A stretch of DNA of 64,000 nucleotides from the NCBI RefSeq assembly GCF_034321785.1, contig NZ_JAXLPB010000004.1, forward strand, positions 62,001 to 126,000, written 5' to 3'. Of this stretch, positions 34,665 to 43,274 are shown piece by piece. The position numbers were made by a program, and so were the translations under genes. This stretch comes from Fulvimarina uroteuthidis. Lineage in GTDB: Bacteria; Pseudomonadota; Alphaproteobacteria; Rhizobiales; Rhizobiaceae. A model generated the notes under the pieces. That model was not told where the DNA came from. It was given only the letters and a program-made list of their open reading frames with translations, and did not search any database. The first letter of the stretch is position 1. Each line of letters begins with the position of its first letter.

Positions 34665-36050
34665 TCAGACGATTCCGACCGTGCCGAGGATGATGGCGAC
34701 GATCGTCGCGAACACCGGGATCATCACCGCGACGACGAAGATGTCGGCGTAGGATTGGCGGTGCGTGAGGCCGCAGATGCCGAGAAGTGTGACGACCGCG
34801 CCATTGTGGGGAAGCGCGTCGAAACCGCCGGACGACAGCGTCGTGATGCGGTGCATCAGCTGTTCGGAAATGCCGGCGCTCGCCGCGATCTCGGCGAAGC
34901 GGTCGCCCAGCGCCTCCAGCGCGATCGACATGCCGCCCGAGGCAGAACCTGTGATGCCGGCAAGGACGTTGGTGGCGACGGCCACGTTGATCAGCGGATT
35001 GTCGGTGAGGCCGAGCACAGCGTCCCGCACCAGGAAGAACGCCGGCAGCGAGGCGATGATCGCGCCGTAGCCGACTTCCGAGGCGGTGTTGAAGGCGGGC
35101 AGAAGCGAGCCGAAGGTTCCCGTGTTGATCGAGGTCTTGAGGTCCGAAAGGCGCCGGAAATTCAAGGCCACGATGAGGAGGATCGAGAACACGAGGGCGG
35201 CGATGATCGCCCAGATGCCGCGCACGTCGCCGATGGCCACGCCGCCGAACTTGTCGGAGCCGAGATAACCTGTATCCATCGCCGGGATGACGACGTAGGT
35301 AAACAGCGCATTGAGGATGATCACCGCGACGGCGGGTGCCAGAGCGACGGTGAAGGACGGCGTGTCCCCCTCGATCGCCGCCGAGGCGCCGATGGCCGAT
35401 TCCTCGTGATCGCCGTAGCCCTCGCCGCGTCCGCTCGCCCGTCTCGCCCGGAAGTTCAGCCAGACGACGCCGCCGATCAGCATGATGAGACCGGCCGCGA
35501 TGCCGACGATGGGCGCGGCGAAAGGCGTCGTCCCGAAATAGGGCATCGGGATCGCGTTCTGGATCGCCGGCGTTCCGGGAAAGGCGGTCATGGTGAAGGT
35601 GAACGAGCCGAGCGCGATCGCCGCCGGGATCAGGCGCTTGGGCAGATCGCCGCGACGGAACATCTCGGCGGCGATGGGATAGACCGCGAAGGCGACGACG
35701 AAGAGCGACACGCCGCCATAGGTGAGGAGGCCGCAGGACAGCACGATCGCCGCGATCGCATTCTGCGGCCCGAGCTTGCCGACGATCGTTTCGGCGATGG
35801 CCCGCGCCGATCCCGAATCAGCCATCAGCTTGCCGAAGATCGCGCCGAGCAGGAACAGCGGGAAATATTTGACGATGTAGTCGCCGAGCGCGGCCATGAA
35901 GATCTGGGTGTAGGTTCCCAGAAGCGTGAACTCGCCGTTGAGCACCAGGGCCAAGAGCGCCAGAAGCGGTGCGAGGATCAGAACGGTTATCCCGCGATAG
36001 GCCAGATACATCAACAATCCGAGCGACAGGACGATCCCCAACAAACCCAT
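34665..36050 (-). CDS. GntP-family organic-acid permease
   Basis: A 461-residue membrane protein with about 12 hydrophobic segments. It begins MGLLGIVLSLGLLMYLAYRGITVLILAPLLALLAL. It has conserved runs such as GAIFGKLMADSGSARAIAETIVGKLG, TMTAFPGTPAIQNAIP and TNVLAGITGSASGGMSIALEALG. The family transports gluconate, hydroxybutyrate, citrate or glycerate with protons. The substrate is open; no sugar-acid genes are adjacent. The ATG at 36050 is chosen; the longer open frame to 36623 has no coding sense. It is divergent from the SelD-associated-type oxidoreductase gene. Confidence 0.86.
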   Translation of the reverse strand: MGLLGIVLSLGLLMYLAYRGITVLILAPLLALLALVLNGEFTLLGTYTQIFMAALGDYIVKYFPLFLLGAIFGKLMADSGSARAIAETIVGKLGPQNAIAAIVLSCGLLTYGGVSLFVVAFAVYPIAAEMFRRGDLPKRLIPAAIALGSFTFTMTAFPGTPAIQNAIPMPYFGTTPFAAPIVGIAAGLIMLIGGVVWLNFRARRASGRGEGYGDHEESAIGASAAIEGDTPSFTVALAPAVAVIILNALFTYVVIPAMDTGYLGSDKFGGVAIGDVRGIWAIIAALVFSILLIVALNFRRLSDLKTSINTGTFGSLLPAFNTASEVGYGAIIASLPAFFLVRDAVLGLTDNPLINVAVATNVLAGITGSASGGMSIALEALGDRFAEIAASAGISEQLMHRITTLSSGGFDALPHNGAVVTLLGICGLTHRQSYADIFVVAVMIPVFATIVAIILGTVGIV

Positions 36051-36202
36051 GTCCGTCCATCCCCACTCGTGCTTTTCTCGACGCTCAAGGCCCGCTCGGG
36101 CGGGCGTCCGGTAACAACATAGGCATGGGCGCGAATTCGGAAACGAGGCTGGATGCAAGAAAGTCCGCCTCGATCTCGATCCCCTCTCAAAAAAGGCGCG
36201 AC

Positions 36203-37372
36203 GTGACGAAAGCCGAAACACCGTCGCCCGATGGGGCAAGAACCCGCATTCTTCTCGTCGGCGCGGGCCACGCCAATGTCCATGTCCTCGAGGCCTTCGG
36301 CAAAAGGCCGGAGGCGTCCGTCGAACTGACGCTGGTGACGCCGCACGAGCGTACCCCCTATTCCGGATCGCTTCCGGGCTATCTCGCAGGCTTCTATTCA
36401 ATCGAGGAGATGACGATCGATGCGAAGGGGCTGGCAGGGTTCGCCGGCGCCGACCTCCACCTGCAGAAGGTCGCGATGATCGATCCGCGCGCGCGCCTGG
36501 CGAGGCTCGACGACGGAACATGCCTCGCCTTCGATATCCTCGCCCTCGACATCGGCTCCGAACCCGGCATGGGCGGGGCCAGGACGGGCGTTCCCGTGAA
36601 GCCGATCGACCGGTTCGCGACATCCGTGGACGCGCTGCTGCAAGAGACGAAGGAAGGGTCCGGACCGTTCCGCCTCGCCATCGTCGGCACGGGCGCGGCG
36701 GGGGTGGAACTCGCCTTCGCCTTCGCCGCGCGACTCCCCGCGGCGATCGGCCCGCGCCCGTTCCAACTGACGCTCATCGGGGAAGCGAACGAGATCCTGC
36801 CCGATCGCGCGCCGCGCACGAGGCGGCGCCTGACGGAGCGACTGGCGGAAAAGAACATCGGCCTCGTTCTCGGCGCGCGCGTCGCGCGGACCTTGCCCGA
36901 CCGTCTGATGCTTGAGAATGGAGCGGTCATCGGGGCCGATGCCATCGTCTGGGCGACGACGTCGGCGGCGCAGGGGTGGCTGCGCGAAACCGGTCTGGAA
37001 CTCGACGCGACCGGCTTCGTGCGCGTCGATGCCATGCTGCGCAGCCGCTCTCATCCGCACATCTTCGCGGCCGGCGATGTCGCCTCCCTGCCCGATCCCC
37101 GCCCGAAGGCCGGCGTGTTCGCCGTGCGCGAAGGTCCGGTTCTGGCGACGAACCTGCGCCGTCTGGCACGCGGCGAGGCGCTTGAAACCTTCGCGCCCCA
37201 AAAGGACTGGCTCAATCTGTTGTCCACCGGCGACGGCCGGGCCGTCGCGGACAAATGGGGGGTCTCGCTCGAAGGCCGCTGGATCTGGCACTGGAAGGAC
37301 TGGAACGATCGCCGGTTCGTCGAACGGTTCAACAGGCTCGCCGCGCAGGGCCGCCGGGCGCACCGCGGCTGA
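36203..37372 (+). CDS. Pyridine nucleotide-disulfide oxidoreductase, SelD-N-terminal type (stand-alone)
   Basis: About 389 residues of a NADH dehydrogenase-like flavoprotein. The FAD motif is ILLVGAGHANVHVLEAFGKRP, the second dinucleotide motif LAIVGTGAAGVELAFAFA, and the C-terminal FAD contact HIFAAGDVASL. The GHANVHVLE start and the V-T-P-x-x-x-x-P-Y-S-G-x-L-P-G segment match the domain that is fused N-terminally to SelD in some bacteria. Here it is alone, with no selenium genes in the window. GTG 36203 has AAAAAAGG just upstream; ATG 36125 is an alternative. It probably reduces a quinone or disulfide. Confidence 0.75.
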   Translation: MTKAETPSPDGARTRILLVGAGHANVHVLEAFGKRPEASVELTLVTPHERTPYSGSLPGYLAGFYSIEEMTIDAKGLAGFAGADLHLQKVAMIDPRARLARLDDGTCLAFDILALDIGSEPGMGGARTGVPVKPIDRFATSVDALLQETKEGSGPFRLAIVGTGAAGVELAFAFAARLPAAIGPRPFQLTLIGEANEILPDRAPRTRRRLTERLAEKNIGLVLGARVARTLPDRLMLENGAVIGADAIVWATTSAAQGWLRETGLELDATGFVRVDAMLRSRSHPHIFAAGDVASLPDPRPKAGVFAVREGPVLATNLRRLARGEALETFAPQKDWLNLLSTGDGRAVADKWGVSLEGRWIWHWKDWNDRRFVERFNRLAAQGRRAHRG

Positions 37373-37441
37373 CGCGGCCGGGCGGCTCGCCTTCACGGGC
37401 TTCGGAGCGCCGCATTCCCGATGCCGCGGGCGCGCTGCGCC

Positions 37442-38341
37442 CTACGATCCGGCGCCCGCATAGCGTTCGATCAGTGCGGAGACCTGCGCATCGCGCTTTC
37501 GGGCCGATTCGCCTCCCAGGACGACGACGATCAGGCGGCGCCCGCCGCGCTCGACCGTTGCGACGAGATGGGAGCCGGCATCGTTGATGTAGCCGGTCTT
37601 TATGCCGTCGACGCCACGCACGGTTCCCAGAAGCTTGTTCGTCGCCCGGTACGTGCGTCCGTTATATTCGTAGGAGGTGAGCTTGAACAAATTCGTATAT
37701 TCGGGAAAGCGCGAATAGAGGGCACGCCCGAGGATCGCCATGTCCCGCGCGCTGGACGCCTGGGCGGGGTCGGGCAGCCCGGACGCGTTGGCGAAGCGGG
37801 TGCGGTTCATGCCGAGCCCCTGCGCCCTGCGCGTCATTGCGTTCGCGAAGGCTTCCTCCGTTCCGCCGAGATTTTCCGCGACGACCGTCGCGACATCGTT
37901 GGCGGAGCGAACGGCGAGCGCCGTCATCGCGAGGCTGACGGGGATCGTCTCGCCCGGCTTCAGGCCGAGCTTGGACGGCGGCTTGGAGGCCGCGTTCTCG
38001 CTGACGACGAGCTGCGTATCGAGCGAAAGCTGACCGCTGCGAACGGCCTCGAACAGAAGATAGAGCGTCATCATCTTGGTGAGCGAGGCGGGATAGCGCA
38101 GCGCGTCGGGCTGGTCTTCGTAAAGCGTCTGCCCGGTCGCATAATCGATGACGAGGGCCGACTGGCCGCGCCGTTCGATCTGGCTGAAGGCCATCGCCGC
38201 CACCGGCTGCGAGGGAGGCAGCAAGCCCTCGGACGTCAGTTGCGAGGACTGGCAGCCCGCCAGCAGCGCCATCGCCAGAAACGCCGCGCATACGCGCCCG
38301 CAAAGGCCGTTGAGAAAACTCGAAGTCTTGTTGCGGCCCAT
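37442..38341 (-). CDS. D-alanyl-D-alanine carboxypeptidase (S11), predicted lipoprotein
   Basis: A 299-residue low-molecular-mass penicillin-binding protein. The catalytic triad motifs are SLTKMM (S-x-x-K), SANDVAT (S-x-N) and IKTGY (K-T-G). It removes terminal D-Ala from peptidoglycan stems. Instead of a plain signal peptide it has a lipobox (LLAGC, Cys30), so it should be anchored to the membrane by lipid. The C-terminus lacks the usual beta domain and amphipathic anchor of DacA/DacC, which fits lipid anchoring. It is monocistronic. Confidence 0.88.
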   Translation of the reverse strand: MGRNKTSSFLNGLCGRVCAAFLAMALLAGCQSSQLTSEGLLPPSQPVAAMAFSQIERRGQSALVIDYATGQTLYEDQPDALRYPASLTKMMTLYLLFEAVRSGQLSLDTQLVVSENAASKPPSKLGLKPGETIPVSLAMTALAVRSANDVATVVAENLGGTEEAFANAMTRRAQGLGMNRTRFANASGLPDPAQASSARDMAILGRALYSRFPEYTNLFKLTSYEYNGRTYRATNKLLGTVRGVDGIKTGYINDAGSHLVATVERGGRRLIVVVLGGESARKRDAQVSALIERYAGAGS

Positions 38342-38558
38342 GGGGGTGCCGGCCTCACGTCTTGAAGAAGTTGGGCCATCCTATGCGGGCCATGGTTAAC
38401 AGCGGTCAAACGGGGAAAAGTCTTTCGGCGAAAGCAGATAGCCGATGTGCCGGCGGTGCAACACGCACGGTCGCGCGGCGCGCATGGGAACGCCCCCCGC
38501 CCTTGCGGGCGGAGGGTTACGCCATTCTGGGTCATGGCATGCGTTCGGCAGGGTCCGG

Positions 38559-39344
38559 TCAGCCGCGCTGGCCGTGATGGTCGCCATGCCCGCCGTGACG
38601 CCCGCCCTTGCCGTGGTGTCCGCGCTGTTCCATGCGCGCTTCGCGCATCATCGAGCGCATCAGCGTCCGTGCGGTGTCGATCTGCTCGGGCGTCAGGGAC
38701 TGCTGAAGGGTCTCGGCCGCCGATTGGAGCGTTCGTGCGGCCTCGCCGGAGGCGATGGCTCGGCTGGTGATCCGCTCCAGCCTATCGAACGGCGTGCGCT
38801 GCGCCCCGGATGCGGCTTCGCCGCCGGTCGCCGCGTTCGGCGCCTGGCCTGCCTCGGGCGCTTCGTCCCGGTCGCGCCAACGCTCGCCCCTCGGACCGTG
38901 GGAGGGCCGGGAGGCCGCCGCGAACGCGACGGCCGCCGACGAGAATTCGCGCCACACATCCATCTGGTCGCTGGTGATGCCGATGCCGGTCTCGAGTGCG
39001 GCGAGCCCGCTCGCAACTTTGGCCGGGTTCATCATGAAGCCCATGCCGTAGCCTCCGCGTCCCCCGCGACGGTCCGCGTGATGGCGTTTGCCGTGGCGAT
39101 CGGCGCGTTCGCCGCGTCGCTCCCCGCGGGCCCCGTCGCGCGGATTCTCGCCGCCGGATCGTGCCTGGGCGGATGGGCCGTCGCGCTCCTGCATGGCAGC
39201 CGGCGGCGTCGGTGCCGGTTCTGCGGTCTGGGCGCGGGACGCGGTCAGCGCCGTCGTCGAGAGAAGTGCGCCTGCCACGAGCGCCACGAGAGCGTTGCGC
39301 ATCGTCGAGGCCCGTGCGTTCTGTCGGTCGAACATGTCGGTCAT
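38559..39344 (-). CDS. Exported Spy/CpxP-like (LTXXQ) protein
   Basis: About 261 residues. A signal peptide (residues about 15-40, ending near ASRAQ) precedes a long Arg/Gly/His-rich low-complexity stretch. The C-terminal part has an LTPEQIDTARTLMRSMMREARMEQ segment, which is the LTxxQ motif of the Spy/CpxP family, and its tail is His/Gly-rich (HHGKGGRHGGHGDHH). Spy is a periplasmic chaperone induced by envelope stress, and CpxP inhibits CpxA; metal binding by the His-rich ends is plausible. The gene is divergent from a two-component system, as in cpxP-cpxRA. Confidence 0.7.
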   Translation of the reverse strand: MTDMFDRQNARASTMRNALVALVAGALLSTTALTASRAQTAEPAPTPPAAMQERDGPSAQARSGGENPRDGARGERRGERADRHGKRHHADRRGGRGGYGMGFMMNPAKVASGLAALETGIGITSDQMDVWREFSSAAVAFAAASRPSHGPRGERWRDRDEAPEAGQAPNAATGGEAASGAQRTPFDRLERITSRAIASGEAARTLQSAAETLQQSLTPEQIDTARTLMRSMMREARMEQRGHHGKGGRHGGHGDHHGQRG

Positions 39345-39410
39345 CCTTTTGATCTGTCCGTTTGGATGGACCGAAGATGGAGGAGCCCTGTTGCGAATGT
39401 ACGGCGGATT

Positions 39411-39425
39411 GTAACCTTGCGTATC
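39411..39425. promoter_or_regulatory. GTAAC-N5-GTATC direct repeat, possible response-regulator box
   Basis: Two half sites GTAAC and GTATC with centres ten bases apart, the spacing and near-sequence of CpxR-type OmpR-family boxes (GTAAA-N5-GTAAA). It lies in the 248-nt gap between the Spy/CpxP-like gene and the two-component operon. A third GTAAC occurs on the opposite strand near 39482. This is inference from pattern only. Confidence 0.35.
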
Positions 39426-39592
39426 GCCCGCCATCCGTTTTGATTGCAGAACCTTGCTGGCGGACCTCCTGCAATCTTTCGTTACACGAGGAGACTCGCG
39501 GCGAGACGCGGCTTGCGCTTTGACGGATCGGTGGATCGACGCACGCGCGAGCCCACGGCTCTTCATGTCCCGCACGAAAACGGACCCAGACG

Positions 39593-40327
39593 ATGACATC
39601 GCCGCATATCCTCGTCACCGACGACGATCCCGAGATCGGTCGCCTCCTCGGCAGATATCTCGAAAGCCAGGGCTTTCGCTGCTCCCTGGCGACCGATCGC
39701 AGAAGCTGCGAGAAGAAGATCGCGGAGGGCAATTTCGACCTTCTGGTGCTCGACGTGATGCTGCCGGACGGCTCCGGCCTCGATATCTGCCGGGACATGA
39801 AGGACGTGAAGCCGCATCTTCCCGTCATTCTTCTCACGGCGCTGAAGGAGGATGTCGACCGCATCATCGGGCTGGAGCTGGGCGCCGACGACTATCTCGG
39901 CAAGCCGTTCAATCCGCGCGAGCTTTCCGCCCGCATCAAGGCGGTGCTGCGCCGGACCGGCGGGCAGAACGATGGCGTCCCGGGCGACGAGGGCACTCTT
40001 GCCTATCGCTTCGAAGGCTTCGTCGCCAGCCCGAGCCGGCGGCAGGTCGTCGGCTCCGATGGCGAGGAGGTCGTTTTGACCGGCGCCGAATTCGATCTTC
40101 TGATGATCTTTCTCGAGCGTCCGAACCGCGTCCTGTCGCGCGATCTCCTGATGGATCACCTGCATGGCCGGTCCGTCGAGCCCTACGACCGGGCGATCGA
40201 CGTGACGATGAGCCGGCTCCGCCGCAAGTTCGACGATGGCGGCAAGTTCAGGCTGTTCAAGACCGTGCGCAACGGCGGCTACCAGTTCGCCGCGCCCGTC
40301 GAGAAGCTGAGCGGCGGGCCGGCCTGA
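39593..40327 (+). CDS. OmpR/PhoB-family response regulator
   Basis: A 244-residue regulator. The receiver domain has TDDDPE, the phospho-Asp in LLVLDVMLPDGSG and the Lys in LGKPFNPRELSARIKAVLRR. The C-terminal winged helix has LTGAEFDLLMIFLERPNRVLSRDLLM and the recognition segment DRAIDVTMSRLRRKFDD...KTVRNGGYQF. It is first in an operon with a membrane kinase and divergent from an exported Spy/CpxP-like gene, its likely target. The stop codon overlaps the kinase start (TGATG). Confidence 0.92.
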   Translation: MTSPHILVTDDDPEIGRLLGRYLESQGFRCSLATDRRSCEKKIAEGNFDLLVLDVMLPDGSGLDICRDMKDVKPHLPVILLTALKEDVDRIIGLELGADDYLGKPFNPRELSARIKAVLRRTGGQNDGVPGDEGTLAYRFEGFVASPSRRQVVGSDGEEVVLTGAEFDLLMIFLERPNRVLSRDLLMDHLHGRSVEPYDRAIDVTMSRLRRKFDDGGKFRLFKTVRNGGYQFAAPVEKLSGGPA

Positions 40328-41604
40328 TGTCGCTTCGCGCCCGCATCGCCCTCGTCATCGCCATCGCCATCATCGGCGTCGTCTCCGCCGCATCGATCGT
40401 TTCGGTCCAGCTCCTCGACCGGCCGGACCGGGAGAGCTTCTACCAGACCTTCGCCGAAGAGGTCCGGATCGTCGCCGCGGTGCTTGCCGAGGATCCCGAT
40501 GCCGCGCGCCGGCTGAGGATCACCGTGGGCGAGGCGCCGCGCGACGGCGACGGCATCCGAGTCAGCCGCCGAGAGTTTTTGTCGGACGTGCGCGACGCGC
40601 AAGGCGACCTCATCCCGACCCGCATCGTCCACGACAAGGCGGGGCGCGCGCGCCAGCTCGCCTTCGAGTTTTCGGAAGGGCAATGGGCCTATCTGCCCTT
40701 TCTCGGCCCTCCCCCGCGCGACTGGCCGGTCTTCGTCGCCAACATGGCGCTCGTCACGTTCGGGGCGATCGTCATCGCGCTATTGATCGCCGGCAAGGTC
40801 TCGCGTCCGCTGAAGCTCCTCGAAAAGACCGTGGCGACGGTCGGACCGGACGGGCTGCCGGAAAAGTTGCCCGAGGAAGGTCCGATGGAGGTGCGCGAGA
40901 CCGCCCGCGCGCTGAACCGGCTGATCGAGCGCGTGCGCACCGGCGTCGAGAGCCGGATGCGTCTCGTGGCGGCGGCCGGCCACGACCTGCGAACCCCCAT
41001 GACGCGGATGCGTCTGCGCGCCGAATTCCTGCCCGAGGAGGATCGCGGTGTCTGGCTGAAGGACCTCGAGGAGCTCGACAGGATTGCCGATTCCGCCATC
41101 CGCCTCGTGCGCGAGGAGGTCGAACCCCAGCCCCGGGAGCTCGTGTCCCTGCCGGGGCTCCTGTCGGAAATCGCGCGCGAATTGTCCGATATCGGGCGCG
41201 ACGTGACGACCGGTTTCGAACCAGGGCTCGACATCGCCGTGTCGGCTTCGCCGTTGGCGCTGAAGCGCGCGCTGCGCAATCTCGTCGACAATGCGGCGGT
41301 TCACGGCGGCAGCGCCGCCATTCGCGTTGCAGGCGACCGCAACGAAGCTGTCGTCACCATCGTCGACGCGGGCCCCGGAATTCCGGAAGCCATGATCGAG
41401 CGCGCCTTCGAGCCCTTCTTCCGCGTCGATGCGGGACGGCGCAAGTTCAAGCCGGGCGCAGGTCTCGGGCTTGCGATCGCAAAGGAGATCGTCGACCGCC
41501 TGCACGGCACGATCGAGATCCGGAACCGGCCACGGGGCGGGCTGGAACAGGTCGTGCGGCTTCCGGCCGGCGCAGGCGCGCCACGCCGGCCCGATCACGG
41601 ATGA
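40327..41604 (+). CDS. Envelope-sensing histidine kinase with HAMP domain
   Basis: A 425-residue kinase. Two membrane helices (about 10-30 and 138-158) bracket a periplasmic domain of about 105 residues. A HAMP segment follows (GKVSRPLKLLEKTV), then the H-box AAAGHDLRTPMTRMRLRAEFL, the N-box LRNLVDNAAVHGG, and G boxes DAGPGIPEAMIERAF and GLGLAIAKEIV. This is the EnvZ/CpxA class. It is translationally coupled to the regulator by a one-base overlap. A link to envelope stress is inferred from the divergent Spy/CpxP-like gene. Confidence 0.92.
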   Translation: MSLRARIALVIAIAIIGVVSAASIVSVQLLDRPDRESFYQTFAEEVRIVAAVLAEDPDAARRLRITVGEAPRDGDGIRVSRREFLSDVRDAQGDLIPTRIVHDKAGRARQLAFEFSEGQWAYLPFLGPPPRDWPVFVANMALVTFGAIVIALLIAGKVSRPLKLLEKTVATVGPDGLPEKLPEEGPMEVRETARALNRLIERVRTGVESRMRLVAAAGHDLRTPMTRMRLRAEFLPEEDRGVWLKDLEELDRIADSAIRLVREEVEPQPRELVSLPGLLSEIARELSDIGRDVTTGFEPGLDIAVSASPLALKRALRNLVDNAAVHGGSAAIRVAGDRNEAVVTIVDAGPGIPEAMIERAFEPFFRVDAGRRKFKPGAGLGLAIAKEIVDRLHGTIEIRNRPRGGLEQVVRLPAGAGAPRRPDHG

Positions 41605-41685
41605 ATATGACCCGCGATCCGTCTTGCCATATCGGGCCGCGTCGGCTTTGATCGCTCGAGATCGCGCAATCGGAACTCTCCGCCG

Positions 41686-42741
41686 ATGTCCATGATGGAC
41701 GCCAGACACGCATCAGCTACCGGACGCAGGAGCGAGAATGCCCAGCGCGCGGCGCCGCGCCCGCTGCTGCGGGTCGGATTTCTTCTCGCCCACAATTTCA
41801 CGCTTTCGGCGTTCTCGCTCTTCGTCGATACGCTGCGCCTTGCCGCCGACGATGGCGACCGGTCGCGGCCCATCCGCTGCTCCTGGCATGTCATGGCGCC
41901 GCGCCCCGAACCCTTGCGCTCGAGCTGCGGTATCAGCGTGTCGCGGACCTGCGGCCTGATCGACCCCGAGAATTTCGACTATGTCGTCGTCGTCGGCGGG
42001 CTCCTCGACGGCGGCGAGCAGATCGACCGGGCGATGCTCGGCTATCTCGACCATTGCGACCGGGCGGGGGTCACCCTGGTCGGGGTCTGCACCGGCTCCT
42101 TCGTCCTGTCGCGGGCCGGGCTGATGGCCGGGCGCACGACGTGCGTCTCCTGGTTCCACGCGGAGGATTTCGCGGCCGAATTCCCCGACCAGACGCCGGA
42201 CGCCGAGCGCCTGTTCATCGATGACGGAAACCGGATCACCTGCGCCGGCGGCAGCGGCGTCGCCGATCTCGCGGCCTATCTCATCCATCGCCATATCAGC
42301 CTCGACGTCGCCAAGAAGAGCCTTCACGTCCTCCAGCTTCACGATGCGCGGCGCGGCCACGAGGCCCAGCCGCATGCCGGCTCCCCCTCATCCGACAGCC
42401 GCGTGCGCCGGGCGATCCTGATGATGGAGAGCCATGTCGGCAACCCGCTCCCGGTGGACACGATCGCCATCCGTCTCGACCTGTCCGGCCGCCAGCTCGA
42501 ACGCCTGTTCCGCACGACGCTCGGCCAGGCCCCGGCTGCGGTCTATCGCAGGATCCGCCTCGACCATGCGCGCCGCCTTCTGGAGACGACGGCGAAGACC
42601 GTCACCGAGATCGCCATCGAAACCGGCTTCTGCGACGGCGCCCATTTCGCCCAAAGCTTCCGGACAGCGTTCGGGGTGTCGCCCAAGGGTGTGCGGCTGC
42701 GGCGTGATGAATCTTGCATGGAAACGCACGAAGCGCGGTAG
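41686..42741 (+). CDS. gbdR: GlxA/GbdR-like AraC-family regulator with DJ-1/PfpI domain
   Basis: A 351-residue activator. Residues about 25-200 form the GATase1-like (DJ-1/PfpI) domain, with VVVVGGLLDGG and VGVCTGSFVLSRAGLM holding a Cys at the nucleophile-elbow position. Residues about 245-340 are an AraC double helix-turn-helix (PVDTIAIRLDLSGRQLERLFRTTLGQAPAAVYRRIRL..., GFCDGAHFAQSFRTAFGVSPKGVR). In Pseudomonas this architecture is shared by GbdR, which activates betaine-catabolic genes in response to betaine and dimethylglycine. Its position before the complete locus supports the same role here. The operon genes start 1.2 kb downstream, past an inserted gene pair. Confidence 0.78.
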   Translation: MSMMDARHASATGRRSENAQRAAPRPLLRVGFLLAHNFTLSAFSLFVDTLRLAADDGDRSRPIRCSWHVMAPRPEPLRSSCGISVSRTCGLIDPENFDYVVVVGGLLDGGEQIDRAMLGYLDHCDRAGVTLVGVCTGSFVLSRAGLMAGRTTCVSWFHAEDFAAEFPDQTPDAERLFIDDGNRITCAGGSGVADLAAYLIHRHISLDVAKKSLHVLQLHDARRGHEAQPHAGSPSSDSRVRRAILMMESHVGNPLPVDTIAIRLDLSGRQLERLFRTTLGQAPAAVYRRIRLDHARRLLETTAKTVTEIAIETGFCDGAHFAQSFRTAFGVSPKGVRLRRDESCMETHEAR

Positions 42742-42887
42742 GCGGCGAAATGGTTTGGGGAATGGCGCGGGCGTGGAAGCGGATGACGGGACCAGACCCA
42801 CGGTTTCGATCTCGAATCGCTTGCGTCAAATTCCTTGACATTGCAGGCCCCCATGACAAACTATAAGCAAGTTGCGTATAGGGTCCT

Positions 42888-43274
42888 TTGTTGATTGCAG
42901 ACGATGTCGAGATCCTCGTCGATGCATCCTTGAGTGAAGACCCAATCTTTACGGTGGAGATAAGCACCCCGCTCGGAACGCTCGACGTGATGAGCCACGT
43001 GACGCTCTCGGGGCGATCACTGGCGTTGGAAGGGATGCATATCGGCGGAGACCCCGCGAAAGCGTGGGGACCAGCCGCGCTCATGAAACTCGCTCAAGCG
43101 GTCATGGAGAAGTTGGATGTCGACGAGATCGTCATTGTTGGAGCAGTTCGGACCACAGGTGCAAATCCGGGACGCGCCCCTCGTCCCCGAAGGCTCCGCA
43201 GAACGTCTCCGTCTCAAGCGTCTCCCGGGCGCAGACCTCGACACGCCGGCAGCGGCCCGGGCTCTCGTGCGTAG
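42888..43274 (+). CDS. Hypothetical protein with RTTGANPG motif, first gene of an XRE pair
   Basis: A 128-residue product from a TTG start. I do not recognise the family. The first 100 residues read as a compact alpha/beta domain: a strand-rich start (VEILVDASLSEDPIFTVEISTPLGTLDV), a helix (MKLAQAVMEKLDV) and the end motif VDEIVIVGAVRTTGANPGR. The last 27 residues are Arg/Pro/Ser-rich and lie in the overlap with the next gene. This region has lower G+C than the locus. The overlap of 158 nt with the next frame is unusual; one of the two starts or ends may be misplaced, or a frameshift may have occurred. Confidence 0.5.
   Translation: MLIADDVEILVDASLSEDPIFTVEISTPLGTLDVMSHVTLSGRSLALEGMHIGGDPAKAWGPAALMKLAQAVMEKLDVDEIVIVGAVRTTGANPGRAPRPRRLRRTSPSQASPGRRPRHAGSGPGSRA

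Noticed and set aside
38497..38512. CCGCCC-TTGC-GGGCGG stem after the Spy-like gene as a terminator
   Set aside because: Only six base pairs and no U-tract on the minus strand; such stems arise by chance in GC-rich DNA.
42835..42867. TTGACA and TATAAG as promoter of the XRE gene pair
   Set aside because: The spacer is 21 bases, too long for a normal sigma-70 promoter, and other pairings in this AT-rich stretch fit no better.
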